From positions 46,791,962-46,855,961 of the forward strand of contig OY720349.1 of the NCBI GenBank assembly GCA_963082975.1: a stretch of 64,000 nt of DNA. Reading direction: 5' to 3'. This stretch comes from Labia minor. Taxonomy: Eukaryota > Arthropoda > Insecta > Dermaptera > Spongiphoridae. Each line of letters opens with the position of its first letter. Within the stretch, counting starts at the first letter, position 1. The position numbers and the translations under genes were made by a program. Under the pieces are notes generated by a model. It saw nothing but the letters and a program-made list of their open reading frames with translations. It did not search any database and was not told the DNA's origin. This document shows positions 35,086-48,919 of this stretch, in pieces.

Positions 35086-38000
35086 ATATACGAATATTTT
35101 ATAGGAACCAGTAATGCTTTTTAAACTGTGAGTAAAAGATCCATTTATTTTTTGAAGGGAGTTTTTGCATGTTTCTCTGCTTATCTCGAAGAGTATCCGA
35201 CGGGTAGCAGGTCGATAATCGACTCGGTAAAATATCAGCTAACGAAGATACTTTTCAATTTTATTTAACCTAGAAAAAAAAATGCTATATATTTTTTCTA
35301 AAAATAATTCTTGGGTTAATCAGATATGAAATACTTAGCAATATATATTGAACATTGAATATTATCATAACTATATTCATATTATCAGAAAGAATAGAAT
35401 GTTAACATAAAAACAAGTTAGAGAGAACAAAACGTTTTAGGAATGTCCATAGTTGAAGTTGAAAATGAGAAAAAAAAAAATTGTGAATCTTTTCAGCGCT
35501 TTAATTTTCATTTGCATATACAATAAGTCCTTAAATAATGACGTCTAATCCTTTCGAATGGGCATTTTTTTTAAACCCTAGTAGAATTTTTAATAAAGGA
35601 AGGAATGAGAAAATAGAGAGAGAGAGATATGACAATCATTTAATATTATTAATCTCATACAAAAAAAAAATATTCCCTTAAATTTTAATATTTTATAAAT
35701 ACATATTACAAAGTTACTTTAGAGTATTTTACATTTTTTAAGTTAAAAAAAAATGTTAATAAATGATTTTAAATAAAATTTATAAATAAATGATTTTTTT
35801 TTTAATCAATAAACATGAAAAGTTTTTTACTCTCCTTCCAAATAAATAAATAAATTTTATTCTATTTGTATATTAATTATGAATAAATAATATTACGATA
35901 AATGACTTGTTAACGAAAAATAAAATAATTTTTTTTTTTTATTTATAATAAATAATGATTATTTATTTAATCATTTTTGAAATCTCTTCATATATTTTTA
36001 AGAAGCTTTATGTTCCTTTTAAAATTGATCTCTTGTGTTTTTCTTTATGAAGTTCATTATCTAAAATATTTATAATGAAAATGTTTTATTTTCTTTATAA
36101 ATTCTTATAAATTAATGATTTCTTCTTAGGCCTCAAGAGGGTGAAACTTTGTTTATCGTTTGATTATAATAATAAAGTTCATTAGGATTATTTATCTTTT
36201 CTCCGAAAGAACCAAATATGTTGCTTATTTATTTATCCTTTACAATAATGATTTAATGCTTAAGAAGGGCCTTCCCAAACACAAACAAAAACCTTACTCT
36301 TTCTTTCTTTTTCTCATTTATCCAAAAGGAATATAAAATAATGTTGTGTAAATATCGTGCAGTGGTTGAAATTAAGGTTAAAGGGGAAATTTAATAGACT
36401 TGGACGAAAATACATTTTTAAAATAAAGTACAGATCATCAAGAGATGTCAACTTTTTATTATTGTACTTATATTTAATCGATTAATAATAAAAAAAAAAG
36501 TATTTTCTGAAAACAAAATTGATCGATCATTTGTAAATGAGACAGGAATCTACTAGAAAGGCATTAAAAAAATGATGTGAAATCATTTGGACAGAGGTTG
36601 GTCTTTCCTGCCCTGTCAGCCCTTCCCTAACCAGCCGAGACCAATCAACATATGCAGCAAGACGATTGATTGTCAATATTCGAAAAAAAGGTTTCCTTTC
36701 ATTTCTTCTCGTTATGAATAATTGTGCACCTGTGTTGACATTTGTCAAGCTTTGGACAGGAAAAAAGAATTAATGAGAAATTTTAATGACGAAAAGATCA
36801 GAACGGAATTAAATTGAATCCAACATACAAACAGTTCGTATAATGGTTAGAAAGAGATGTACTTTTCAAAACAAAAGTTTACAATTAATTGAACAAGTAG
36901 AAATCATTTGAACCAAGAAAAGCGATCGCGTTAATTTAAGATAAAATGAAATTTACGACAGACAAACTATATGCAATTATATTATTAATTTTATTAAGTA
37001 TGTATATACTTAAAATTAATTATTCAGTTCAGTACCAAAGACAAGATAAATCCTTGTTTCCATATATTTTGTATTTCATTCGGATATTAATTATATAAAA
37101 ATAGAAGATGTTACTTGGGGTTATAAATTGGTAAAATTGGATAAATTACTTATATTTAAATCAAAAATATTTTTTTAGTAAAATTTACCAGATTTCAAGT
37201 CAATTTAGTTTTAGGCATAAATTTGTGCATAATCATCACATATGATTATAAAATAAATACTTAATAATATGGAAAGAAATAGAAAAATCTTTTTTATAAA
37301 TAATATTTTTATTTTTAAAATGTTTCAATAGCTCTTGTGGGTGAAAATTTGGAAATATATCCAACGGCTGCATTACTATTAGAAGAAATTTATTGTAAAT
37401 AGGAATATAATTTTTCTATATTTGGTTTATGATTTTCGGTGTTTTGAACATTTCATATTTTTTCAAATTAAATATTTATTTAATATAATTAATTAAATAA
37501 TAATTAATAACGAATGAATCGATTGAATTAAAATTAAATTTTAATTAAAATATAAATACATTTTTTTTTAAATAATATAAAAATTGAAAAAATATTTAGA
37601 ATAATAATCTTGGTAAACATGTCAAGTTTAAAATAGGCAACAAGTGGTTCGAATTACAGACATATATTTATATATAAATAAAAAGAAAATTATAACTAAA
37701 TAAATCAACTATAAAGATCATAAAAATTTGTTGTTTACTAAATATATATTTAAAAGATATAATATTTCATATATATTGTATATGAAAAATCATATATATT
37801 TGAGAGAATGTGAAAAATAGATGTTTTGTTCATTCTTTCATTGGTATTTAGATCGATGACTTAAAATAAACATTTCAATGTGTTGACATATTTGTCTTTA
37901 TTCTTGTCGCTGTCATAAATCTTCTAAAATGGTACCAGGCGGCTATTAAATTTTGAAGAGCTGCGAAAGCACAACAGCTACTTCAGAGTAGTATTTGGCA

Positions 38001-38434
38001 TATAAGATTTGGATGCGACTGGTTGACATCCGTGACAACCACTGTTTACCATCTTCGATGGCGCCTGGTCTCCACGTTAAGTCACACCACATAAGGCCTA
38101 TTTCTCTTCCTCTGTTACGTATATAAATAGTCGCTTGTTAACATTTATAAATACAGAAGATGGTTCCATAATTAACCAGACATCTATCTTTTACTACACG
38201 CTTTTTCCAAATATTAATTAAGTTTACGGAAGAACAAAAACGTCTTTGATACGAGAAATGGAAATTAAGATAAATTTGATCATTTATATTAGTATAATAT
38301 CATTTAAGAAAAAATTTTATTTTGATTAACGTAATGGAGCAAAATTTTGAAGGAGTTATCGAATTCTTAACAATTATATAATTTTAATATTATATATTAT
38401 TATTTATATATAATATTATGTTTGTTTTAATCCA
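35086..38434. other. AT-rich sequence with two GC-richer patches, no gene
   Basis: Patches at about 36585-36760 (minus frame 36527-36748, 73 aa, no motif) and 37920-38110 (no long frame). The rest is A/T-rich with long A and T runs. None of the repeat families described here was found. Confidence 0.45.
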
Positions 38435-38770
38435 TCATGAGGTCAGCGGAGAATCGTGGAGAGTGCATAACGAGGAATTGCATGACCAGATATAGTTAGA
38501 ATTATAAAATCGAGAAGGCTGCAATAGGCATGGCACGTGGCTAGAATAGGAGAAGAAAGAATGGCGAAAAATATATTGGTGGCGAGACCAAGTGGGAAAC
38601 ATCCGCTTGGAAGACCAAAGACGCGGTGGGTGGATAATATGGGAAGGGACGTGAGAGAGATGGGAGAGGATAGGGATTGGAGGGGTGTGGCTCAGAATAG
38701 GAATACTTGGAGAGGTGTGATTGCTGCGCCCAAGAACTTTCGAGTTTCGTAGAGCCACAGAGATAGATAA
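38435..38770 (+). pseudogene. LINE 3' fragment L6
   Basis: The plus frame gives MARIGEERMAKNILVARPSG, then LGRPKTRWVDNMGRDVREMG, then DWRGVAQNRNTWRGVIAAPK and NFRVS, ending at a TAG in GTTTCGTAGAGCCACAGAG followed by ATAGATAAA. It is the best-preserved C-terminal tail in the window. Upstream pieces (CATAACGAGGAATTGCATGA) match the same LINE with a small deletion. An open frame on the opposite strand is its shadow. Confidence 0.87.
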
Positions 38771-39785
38771 ATTTAATCCATTTAAATTTTATTTTTTTAT
38801 TTCTTATGGATATATAGAAAAATTCTTTATATTAAAAATTTTTCTTGTGATCCAATCTTTTAAATATTATATCTTCAATAAGTCTCAAGAATATTTATAA
38901 ATTAATTGATTTATAATGATTTGTTTAAATTATAATTTCAAAGAGATGTTTATTGATAAAATCTAATGGAAAATAATTTTAACATTTCTAAATTGCTTTA
39001 AATAAAATTATTGTATTCTCAAAAACCTAATTATTAAAAAAATTAATAGTATAAATTATTTATTTATTAATGAAATGGATTATTACAGATTTAATAGAAC
39101 TTCTTGATAAATTGGAGTCTCTCTTGAAATTAGTCGGTACAAAGGAAGTTTTTATATATATATATAATATCCGTGCCCTAACTTTTTTTAAATGGGAAGC
39201 ACCGATGAAATGAAATGAAGTTGCTCATTCAAATAATGTTTGACTTTTATAGTTTTGACATCCTGGTTAAAAAAGCCACCCTCTTGATAGTATAGTAGGT
39301 AGATTCATTGAGCAATTCGCAATCCGACGAGTGGAAAATTACAAGACCTATTAAAACCTACTGTCATAAAGTTAAATTAACGTGGAAACATCAACGGTGT
39401 CTTTCAATGCGATATCAACATTGTGGTCGTTAACACCAATCAAAATGAACGAAGGTCACTTCATGCGTCTATAAGTGATGTTTTTCATCCATTCACTTAA
39501 AAAAATATTGAAACTAGTAATATAATAGAAAAGATATGAAAAAGAATTATCCATAAGGCGAATTATAAAATTCTAGTAATAGTATAGAAAAATACAATGA
39601 CTATTGTGTATTGAAGATATGCATAGAATATGAATAAGCATTTAAAAATACAGGAAAACTTTAATTGAAATCCAATCATATCATTTCTATCTCTGAAATA
39701 CGATCTGAATCTGATATTAATATGACTAATAAACAAACGAATATTTTAAATAAATAGTTATTATTAAAATTATTATTATTATTAT
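38771..39785. other. AT-rich sequence, nothing recognised
   Basis: A slightly GC-richer patch at 39230-39490 has no recognised motif. Confidence 0.5.
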
Positions 39786-40127
39786 ATTTATGGTCCAAAG
39801 AAAGGAGAATGTCGGAGACTACATAACGAGGAATTGCATGACCTCTAAGCATCTCGAGACATAGGGTTATAAAATCGTGAAGGTTGCGGTTGACACGTGG
39901 CTAGAATGGGAGAGGAAAGAATAGCTAAGGGTATATTTGGGGAAGACCGAATGGGAAACGTTCGCTTGGAAGACCAAGAATGCGGAGGGTGGATAATGTA
40001 GAAAGGGAGGTGAGAAAGATGGGAGAATGTAGGAGTTAGATGGTTGTAGCTCAGGATAGGAGCACTTGGAGAAATGTGGTTGCTGAGGCCAAGAACTTTC
40101 GAGTTCCGTATAGAGATAGATAAAGTA
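39786..40127 (+). pseudogene. LINE 3' fragment L7
   Basis: TATTTATGGTCCAAAGAAAG, then CATAACGAGGAATTGCATGA, then CGTGGCTAGAATGGGAGAGG, ending TTCGAGTTCCGTATAGAGAT. The protein is broken by several small deletions. Same orientation as L6, about 1 kb away. Confidence 0.82.
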
Positions 40128-41563
40128 TTATACTTATTTCATAAATTTTAAATAAGCATATCGTTGAAAATAATTAATTTTCTTATAATATTTATAGTTT
40201 TATAAGATTTTAATTAGAAACTTGATTATAGGGAAAATAAGTAGGGAAATTAAATATCGGTATTACATCATTTCAAATATAAATTATGCAATAAAAAAAT
40301 AATTACAAATTATCGAAATTTTTTAAAAAAAGACAAATAAAATCATCAGAATTGCAATCCTATAAAACATTTATCTTTTTTTTTTTTATTTTTAATTTTG
40401 TTATTTGTTGAAATTTTGTTCAATCCCAATAAATATAATATTATTAAAACTATTATCAGTTCTGGTATATGCATTGTCACCAGTGTTTAGCAAACTTTTT
40501 CTCCTCATGGATCACTAAATTCATAATATTAATTCCAGTGAAATAATTTTATTAACAACTACTTTACACATGATTTTAAATTTAATTGAAAATAATAATA
40601 GAATTTATAAATAATTATTACATTTAGATATTTGGAACAATGGTGAGAACATTATTAATAATATTTTTTTTTATTTTTCCTAAATTGGCTTCAGGGATCT
40701 AAATGCTAATTTAGGCAGGGTTCGCATTTGTTAGATAATATAGGATAAATATTAAATTTTTGTGAATTTCGTAGGGCTGGAAACCTAGACTTTAAGTTTC
40801 ATAATTCAGACCAACGCCTCTGATCTATACTTTCAGATAAGCAAATTATTTAATCTTAATAAAAAAAAAAAAATAATTAAGTTTCACATTATGTTAATTA
40901 TAATTAAATGTAAATGTAGAGGCTGTAAGTTTGACTAAATTCAATCTTCTTTAACTCTCTAATTAATAGGAATCTAGTTAATTATTAATACGATAATCTA
41001 GTTTATTTGAAAGCATTTCAATCTTTGATTTTTTTTTTTTTTGCTATTATTTTTATAAAATTAATATCGTAATCGTCAATAAAATTGAGAATGCGGTCGA
41101 TTTCCCGATCTACATATTCAATTAGCAAAATAAATCAAACGTGATTTATTGATTACAATAAAGGAAGAAATGATGAAACAAATACTTAAAAAAATCAATT
41201 TATTATTAATAGTTCACAAAGTTGTTGAGAAATTTAATTAGAAGTGTAGATGATTAATTTACTAACTAAAAGGCAATAACTATAAAGCATTAAAATTTAT
41301 GATAAATAGCATCACAAATCAATATTACTACTAATTCAAAAAATTAAAATTATCAACAAAAAAATGTTCGATTTATTAATAACAAAAGTGAGTAGTGAAT
41401 TTTAAATGAAAATATTTAACCAATCCAAAGAATGAACATAAATCAATATAAATTCTAGAAGAAGGTACCATCAGATCGTGTAATTTCATCTTTTAAATTA
41501 TATTGAAATAAGAATTGGGTATGTTTCTGTATTTATTTATATTTAATTAGAAAAAATAAGTTA
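40128..41563. other. AT-rich sequence, possible hAT relic at about 40478-40815
   Basis: CACCAGTGTTTAGCAAACTT at 40478 resembles a hAT left terminus (CAGTG..T..CAAACTT), followed by CATGGATCAC. A matching right terminus is uncertain (CCAACGCCTCTG near 40813), so I do not call it firmly. The rest is A/T-rich. Confidence 0.35.
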
Positions 41564-41925
41564 TTACTATCTCGTAAGAGATAGTATTGCGATCACGAAA
41601 ATTTTCGATGTTGAGATTTTGATGTTTTTATACATTTTGAAGGTTCCTGAATCATTTTCACTAAGGTTGAGAAAAATGTCTGTGTGTGTGTATGTGTGTA
41701 TGTATGTAACCAAGATTACGCAAAAACGGTTTGAGCTAGAATGATGAAATTTGGTACATGAGCATTATTCAAAATTCGTAGTTTTCTATCAACTTTTGAG
41801 AAATGTAGCTCAACCGGAAGAGGGTCATTACTTACAACGTTTTGATTTTTTTCTTCTAAAGTGACCGTAAAAATAAAGATATATGTTTGATAATTTTTCG
41901 CATGATTAAAAATTGTATAAAACTG
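41564..41925 (+). mobile_element. Family A copy A5, 3'-truncated
   Basis: TTACTATCTCGTAAGAGATA at the 5' end, a short TG/TATG tract, the GATGAAATTTGGTACATGAG block, ending abruptly at TTGTATAAAACTG. The AACACGTGACG block and 3' hairpin are missing. It faces A6 about 420 bp away. Confidence 0.85.
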
Positions 41926-42349
41926 TAAAAAATTTTATAATTTAATTTAATTGATCAATTCTTTAAAAAAAATACATATCGAAAATACATTTTTATTTGT
42001 ATTCTCTATTTCTTCTGTTTCAGGTAAATTTATCTACTTTTCCTTATATGTGTTTTTCAGGTAATCTCTCACTTTTATTAAAAATTCAACCAGTAAAGTA
42101 AATTTATATTTTGTTTATTCAATCATGAATATCACTTTGATCTCTCCTTCAATTTATGAATTATATATGCTATTAAATAATACTTCGAATTAGTAGATCT
42201 TTCTCTATTTGACTAAGAATCCCAACTATTTGTTTATCCTTTAGATCACTTTGATTAATTAATTATTCCCTTTCATCACTGAATAGAGCAGAGATGAATT
42301 TTAGTTTAAGTCATCTAATTGTTAATATATATCTATAAAACGAAAAATT
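41926..42349. other. AT-rich spacer between inverted family A copies
   Basis: A/T-rich DNA, no feature recognised. Flanked by A5 (plus) and A6 (minus). Confidence 0.55.
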
Positions 42350-42720
42350 AGCTGGAGTGTCTCCACTCGACTATCTCGCAATTTGAATTGGATTAAATAA
42401 TATAATATATTATATTTAAATTAAATTTAATTAATTATAAATAATAAATATTAAACCAGCGCATGTTTGGCTTTTTGTTGATGGCACCACGTCACGTGTT
42501 GGCGCGTGAGATTTGCAGTGTTAAAAAATTAATTCTGGTAATTTCAGCGATTCAATCAAGCTGAAATTCTATATATAGCAGTTTTATACAATTTTTAATC
42601 ATGCGAAAAATTATCAAACATATATCTTTATTTTTACGGTCACTTTAGAGGGAAAAAAAATCTCAATCTCAACATCGAAAATTTTCGTGATCGCAATACT
42701 ATCTCTTACGAGATAGTAAA
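42350..42720 (-). mobile_element. Family A copy A6, internally deleted
   Basis: It has both ends (AGCTGGAGTGTCTCCACTCG; ATCTCTTACGAGATAGTAA) and the CACGTCACGTGTTGG block. About 280 bp including the microsatellite and GATGAAATTTGG block are missing at about 42661 (GGGAAAAAAAATCTCAATCT). Confidence 0.85.
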
Positions 42721-44652
42721 AAAATAGTTACATTTAAGATAAATGATACAAAAATTAATTCAAATATATTATTACTTATTGGAATATGTGGAATATGAAT
42801 AAAAACAATTGTATAATTTTGTTAACCCTTTATTTTATTTTGATCTTGTTCAGTAAGAAGTGAGTTGAGGGAATGTTTCAGGAAAAATGTCTACCTCTTT
42901 GAAAAAAAACTTATAATTTTCATTTAAATCTATTTAAGGAAAAAGTTGTTTTTAAAGACTCCCCATGATAGAAATTAAACAAACAACTTCCTTACCAGGA
43001 AAAAAGTGTTTTGAGAAAAAGGAAAAGATCTGTTTTATATAAAATGTATAATTAGACATCAACATTTTCAAACAGAATTAATTATTATAAATCAAAAACA
43101 CCTCCCTTTGTATTGTGAAATTAATTAGATTTCATTTATTTAAAAAAAAAAAAATATTAAAAAAATAAAAAAATAATCAAGTTTTATCAAAGATTTTTAA
43201 ATATTATATTTAAAATATTTCTAATTCGTAAAGAAGAAGAATTTTGTTGTTTTAATAATAAATAAAAAAACATCATTTAGATTTTAATTTCAATGAATAA
43301 GAAAAATCTTTCTTGTTTCGTTATAATTTCTTCGAGCAGGAAGCTGCATAACTTCTAGGCTTCTCCCTCGCATTCTCTCCTTGTTCCTTGAGATCACATC
43401 ATGCTTTCATTTGAATAAAATAAGAATAAAAATTTCTTTAAGTGGGTCATTTGGTGACATTCAATCGAATTATGTTTAGGTAATCAAATTCATGAGAAGA
43501 GGGAGAACAACAAATCTTGTATCTACGAGAATGTTGAGAAAAGAAGTTCAAAGTTCAAAGCATTCAATTCAACTAATAACAATGACGAACAATTCATTCG
43601 CCAATATTACGAGTATAAATTAATGATGAATCAAGTTTTGTGAAATTTGAAACAAGTATTTAGAAAAAAATAAAATTTACTCTTTTGGAGGAATAAAATA
43701 TAATAATAATAAAAAAAATAGATATTTCCTAAAAATGAAAGAAAATCTGACATTTATTTTATTGGATTTTTTTTCTCTATGACGTTATTGATAATAAAAA
43801 AAAACAACAACAATTCTCTTATTATCATAACAATGAACTAAAGGTATAATTTATCAATAAATATTTTTAATAAATCTTATTCGAGTAAATATAATAAAAT
43901 ATAATAAAAGAATTGGATAGACAAACAGTCGAACCCCAGCAGTTGGTTTATTTAAATCCCGGGGCAGAAAGAACAAATAATGGTGCCTGAAACTAGGATA
44001 GGCAGAGGGGATGTGTCTCTTTTGGGATACAAATATTTGTTTCTAGATAAAAAGAGGTTAGAGATTTAAAAAACACCAAAATAAAAATATTTTATAAATA
44101 CTAATAATGAATTGATAAAAATGAACATGTTTTATATATATATAAATAATTAATAAAAAAAATTATAAAACAAAATAAAAAATAATTGATCGTGTGGTTG
44201 ATTATCATATAATGATATATTGTTTTCTCTAGGCATTATCTATATTGTACAATCTAAGATAAAAAGCTGTAGATAGGAATAAAGGGTGGAGAATTGAAAT
44301 CAGCTTACAAAATTTACATATAAAATCGAAAACTGTCAAAATCAATAGAATTTTGATGAGGTTTAATATTTATTTACCAAAAGATAAACTAATAGGTAAT
44401 ATGTTTTATATTCACTATTATTTTTATTATATTTACTTTTGAAAGTATTTATTTTTTTACTAAATTATAATATATAATCATATTTTAATTTTATTATTTA
44501 AATAACCTTCTATATATATAATGAATTTGTATTTATTTAAATTTAAATTTATAAATGAATTTATGAACATTTAAAGAACCTCAATAATCCTAATATTGTA
44601 TTTAAATCGTTTAATGTTTATAGATCAATTTAAATATTTGAGTAACTAAATT
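42721..44652. other. AT-rich sequence, nothing recognised
   Basis: Several long A runs. A small GC-richer patch at 43920-44040 has no frame of interest. Confidence 0.5.
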
Positions 44653-44799
44653 TTCGAAATATTAAATTTAATTTATTTATTAATATATATTATCACAAAA
44701 ATATTTATATTTTTCTTTTTAATTGAATTCGAAATATTAAATTTAATTTATTTATTAATATATATTATCACAAAAATATTTATATTTTTCTTTTTAATT
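44653..44799. repeat. 75-bp tandem duplication
   Basis: TTCGAAATATTAAATTTAAT... is repeated once with period 75 (starts near 44653 and 44728), essentially identical. Confidence 0.85.
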
Positions 44800-45179
44800 T
44801 ATAATACATAAAAAATTAATTTTTCTACAATTATTTTAATATATAATTAATATGAATTTTGTATATATGTACTATAATGGAATAATACTTCTCCCTATAG
44901 ATATGCAAATAAAACATATTGTCTGTCTAATTAACATTTGAAATTGAAATAAAAATATAGTTAATTGAAGATATAAAATATGAAAATTATAAATATTGAC
45001 GAATTAATGAATTTTTTAGTCTGATTCTCATTAAACAATTAATATCTTATTTAAATATGCACGTATTGTGATTAATAATATTTCAATTCACAAAGAGAAT
45101 TGATTTTGAGATCAATAGGAAGCTTGTGAACTCGAAGTATTTTATTTACCTCCACTTTAATTGCTTTCCTTAATTTTTA
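44800..45179. other. AT-rich sequence, nothing recognised
   Basis: A/T-rich spacer. Confidence 0.5.
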
Positions 45180-45690
45180 TGGAGGAATAAAAAGAACACC
45201 TGGCATGGTTAGAAGTGAGAGGAGACACGAATGACCAGAAGGATCAACAGACAACAGTTTACTTGAGCCTGTGTCAATGTTGACCCTGGGTCGACGGCTG
45301 GAGAATACTGGAAATGGCTGTCCAGTCCGATTCAATGGCGGCTGGCATGTCGATCAATTTATTACAGTGTAGATAGAGAGAGGAGCCAAGAGTTGAAAAA
45401 CAGAAATAACAATAAAACAATTGATGAATGGCAATGTTATTCCCTATCTTCAACTTGTAACACAGCTCAATAGAGAAATCAAATGTTTATATCCTGACTT
45501 AATGATCCTTGAAAGAATCTTGAGACGTAAAAAAAAACAAGGAAGGAAAATTTCTCTTTTTAGAGCCTGGCCCATGTCATTAGCTACCATCCAGACGCGA
45601 ATACAAATTATTCTTATATCTCCAAAACGAATAACTTGGGAGATTGGAGAAAATTCAAATAAAATAAAATTCCTTTACTATTCATAATAA
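45180..45690. other. GC-richer island, unassigned
   Basis: The stretch at 45230-45360 is notably G+C-rich (GACCCTGGGTCGACGGCTGG). An 88-codon plus frame at 45421-45687 (starting TTG at 45421; MNGNVIPYLQLVTQLNREIK) has no recognisable domain. It could be an exon or conserved non-coding DNA; unsupported as a gene. Confidence 0.3.
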
Positions 45691-45796
45691 TATATATAAT
45701 TATCTTGTTATAATATTATAATGTTGAATTCAACAAACTGAATTATTTATTTTAGTTTTATTGAAATATCGTAGTTATAATCAAATAAATATTTAA

Positions 45797-46374
45797 TTTT
45801 TACTATCTCGTAAGAGATAGTATTGCGATCACGAAAATTTTCGATGTTGAGATTTTGATGTTTTAATACGTTTTGAAGGTTCCTGAATCATTTTCACTAA
45901 GGTTGAAAAAATGCCTCTGTGTGTGTGTATGTGTGTGGGTGGGAGTTTGAACTAGAATGATGAAATTTGGTACATGAGCATTATTCAAAATTCGTAGATT
46001 TCTATCAACTTTTGAGAAATGTAGCTCAACCGGAAGAGGGTCATTACTTACAACGTTTTGAGTTTTTTTCCTCTAAAGTGACCGTAAAAATAAAGATATA
46101 TGTTTGATAATTTTTCACATGATTAATAATTGTATAAAACTGCTATATATAGAATTTCACCTTGATTGATTCGCTGAAATTACCAGAATTAATTTTTTAA
46201 CACTGCAAATCTCAACACGTGACGTGGTGCCATCAACAAAAATCCAAACATACGCTGGTTTAATATTTATTATTTATAATTTATGATTAATTAAATTTAA
46301 TTTAAATATAATATATTATGTTATTTAATCCTATTCAAATTGCGAGATAGTCGAGTGGAGACACTCCAGCTAAT
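45797..46374 (+). mobile_element. Family A copy A7
   Basis: TTTTTACTATCTCGTAAGAG at the 5' end; the 3' end is GCGAGATAGTCGAGTGGAG with CTCCAGCTAATTTT. The microsatellite is short (GTGTGTGTGTATGTGTGTGG). Deleted relative to A3 around the AAGATTACGCAAAAACGG block and next to AACACGTGACGTGG. Confidence 0.87.
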
Positions 46375-47329
46375 TTTATAATAATTTATAAGCTTAAAGG
46401 AATTATTTATTTTCTAAAATAACATTAAATTAAAAATATTAAATGAAGATTAATTGATAAGACAACTCGCAAGCTAAAGATAAAGTTAATCAATTAATAA
46501 ATAAGTTTATTTATTATGCATCAAACAGAATTAGAACTTGAAGATTTCTTAGACAATTTGAAATCAAAAGTTTATTTATTAAATTACTGACTAAATGACT
46601 TTCTGAACTGATAAAGAAATATTAGAACAAATTATTTGATACCAATTCAATAACCAACTTTGATCCACTCCAAAAAAAGATTGGGATCGTTGAATGTCAT
46701 GAACATTATTGAAAAACATCGAAAATTGAACGCATAATAACAAAAAAATATGAATATTGAAAGTTATAATATTATAGTACACAATTTTTATTTAATGAAA
46801 CCATAAAAAATAAAACGAAGATAAAACTTTTCATACGAAATAGATAAAATTATTATATATATTTGCAAAGTGGATTATTTAGTAATAATTTTCAATTGAA
46901 AATTTAATTATAGTATTATTAAAAAAAAATATTTAAAACTTAATGGATATAAAATAATTTTTATTGTATTTCAGATGATAAAATTTTAATTTAAAAATGT
47001 TGGAATAAAAATCATATATAATATTTTCTAAAACATTAATCAAATATGTACTATAGTAATTTATAAATGATTAACAAAACAACTACTATATATTGAAAAT
47101 ATTAATTTTTAATAGATATAAATAAAGGATTTTATGTTGTTGTTATTTATATTTTTATTTTGGAAAATTGTTGGATACCAATGATAAATTTCTTTATGTT
47201 TGTTGGTTGTGTGTATATAAATAACTATAAATTCCAATTAATTCGATAATTTTATTCCATAGCGACATGTATAATAACAAGATTAAACCCATAATTAGAA
47301 GCGTTTAAGATAATTTATTAGAAGAGCAT
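46375..47329. other. AT-rich sequence, nothing recognised
   Basis: A/T-rich; no supported feature. Confidence 0.55.
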
Positions 47330-47640
47330 GTTGAGTGTAGGAATATTAATTGGACCTTGGAAAAAAAATGAATGAAGAGCCAAGGGCCGAATTCAAAGGT
47401 AGAAAGCGTTATTAAATCCGACTGGCTTGTGGAGTGGAAGTCCGCTAATGGATGATCTATGGCCCAAAATTAAAGCTGTAATTTTCACAGGATTTTTTTT
47501 CAATCTATTCAATGGATTGGATGTGGGTCAGGGAAACAATTCCAGCCCTGATGAGTCACCACTGGGGGAGGACCATATGCACCCCTTAAAAAAAAAGAGG
47601 GCCATGTTGGTCCTTATATACTCAGGGGTATTTTGGGAAT
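47330..47640. other. GC-richer island, unassigned
   Basis: A plus frame at 47427-47642 (71 aa, starting MWSGSPLMDDLWPKIKAVIF) has no known motif. The block includes CACTGGGGGAGGACCATATG. Nature unknown. Confidence 0.3.
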
Positions 47641-47810
47641 AGAGGGTAGTTTAGATTCACTTGGAAATAATATTCATGACGACATTCTTTACATTTATAA
47701 TAAAACGATATTTTTTTTTTATTTAATATATTTAAATCATTTTAAAATTATTTTTAAAATAAAAAAGCATAAGATAATATAAAATATATTATATAATTTA
47801 CGTAGAATAC

Positions 47811-47815
<5 letters not shown>

Positions 47816-47858
<43 letters not shown>
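47816..47858. repeat. (AT)n microsatellite
   Basis: An almost pure alternating AT tract of about 43 bp. Similar tracts occur near 49819-49848, 51328-51361 and 54893-54927. Confidence 0.9.
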
Positions 47859-47859
<1 letters not shown>

Positions 47860-47923
47860 CATCATAATCTCTATCCATTTATTTATCTAACTACATAGCC
47901 AGAATTCTAGAGACTGGATTAAG

Positions 47924-48210
47924 CCTAGTTTACACGGGCTTAGTTCTTGTCATTAATTCAGGGGTTGACAAATACTTTTAAGCGCGGGCCAAAATGAAAT
48001 TTTCAAAATGTCTTCCGGACCGAAGGACCATATTTCGAAAACACTAATAGAAAAAATTTATATTTATTTATTTATTTTTTTTTAGAGACATATTGAACGA
48101 AAAATCAAAATAACTTTTTCAACTGGCTGGCGGGCTTTCAAATGATCCGCGCTTAAAAGTATTTGCCCACCCCTGAACTAATGTGAAGAACTAAGCCCGT
48201 GTAAACTAGG
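47924..48210. mobile_element. 287-bp foldback element with 64-bp arms and hAT-like interior ends
   Basis: The left arm 47924-47987 (CCTAGTTTACACGGGCTTAG...) is matched by the reverse complement of 48147-48210 with a few differences. Inside the arms is CAGGGGTNGRCAAATACTTT, typical of hAT termini, followed by GCGCGGGCC and its inverse. The 8-mers outside these inner ends are inverse rather than direct repeats (CATTAATT, AACTAATG). The whole therefore behaves as one long-TIR element rather than a hAT MITE dropped into another. Confidence 0.75.
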
Positions 48211-48919
48211 TTTTAGGGTAGCGGTAAAAGGAAGAACTTGGATGATGCGGGAAGAGACAGAGCCCTAAGGGTCCTAGTTTAAATAATATTTATTGTTATA
48301 GTAAAGAAATTGTAACTATATATAAATATGGCTAAACAAGTAAATAAATAAAATCTCTATCTATATTTTAAAGAAATTAAATTTAACAAACTTACATATA
48401 AAAAACAAATAAGCAATGAAATAATATAAAATAGAAGATTTATCGTTTTACGCTTTCATATACAATTTATTGATATTTTGTTGAAATGAGTATAAAGAGT
48501 AGGAGAATTTACAATTTTTATACCTGTATGATAAGTGTTATAAACCATACGGTGTTTCTCTCATCCAATTCATGCATCCTTTATTAAAGGAAGGGATGCA
48601 AGTGTCGACGGTTTGTTGGAACATGGCGAGATTATAAATTTTATATTATAACACGTTTCAGCATTTTGTTTAAAAATTATCGAAAATTAAAATATTCTAA
48701 TTCGTTTTCTATAGTAGCTATTTAATTAAAAATATACTCGTAAAGTCTAATGGGTAAATTATTTTATTAATAAAAATTTTAATTATTATAAAAAATGTAT
48801 TTAATATATCAATCTGTAACACAATTAAAATTTATCTTCTCTAATTGAATTATTATTAAAATTAGATATTTATTTAAGTTGTGAATTGAGTTTTTATTCT
48901 TTCAATAAATATTAAAAAT
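48211..48919. other. AT-rich sequence, nothing recognised
   Basis: A/T-rich spacer with no supported gene. Confidence 0.5.

Noticed and set aside
38435..38758. Minus frame rich in Ser/Pro/His (also 18024-18239 on plus)
   Set aside because: Shadow of the LINE tail on the other strand.
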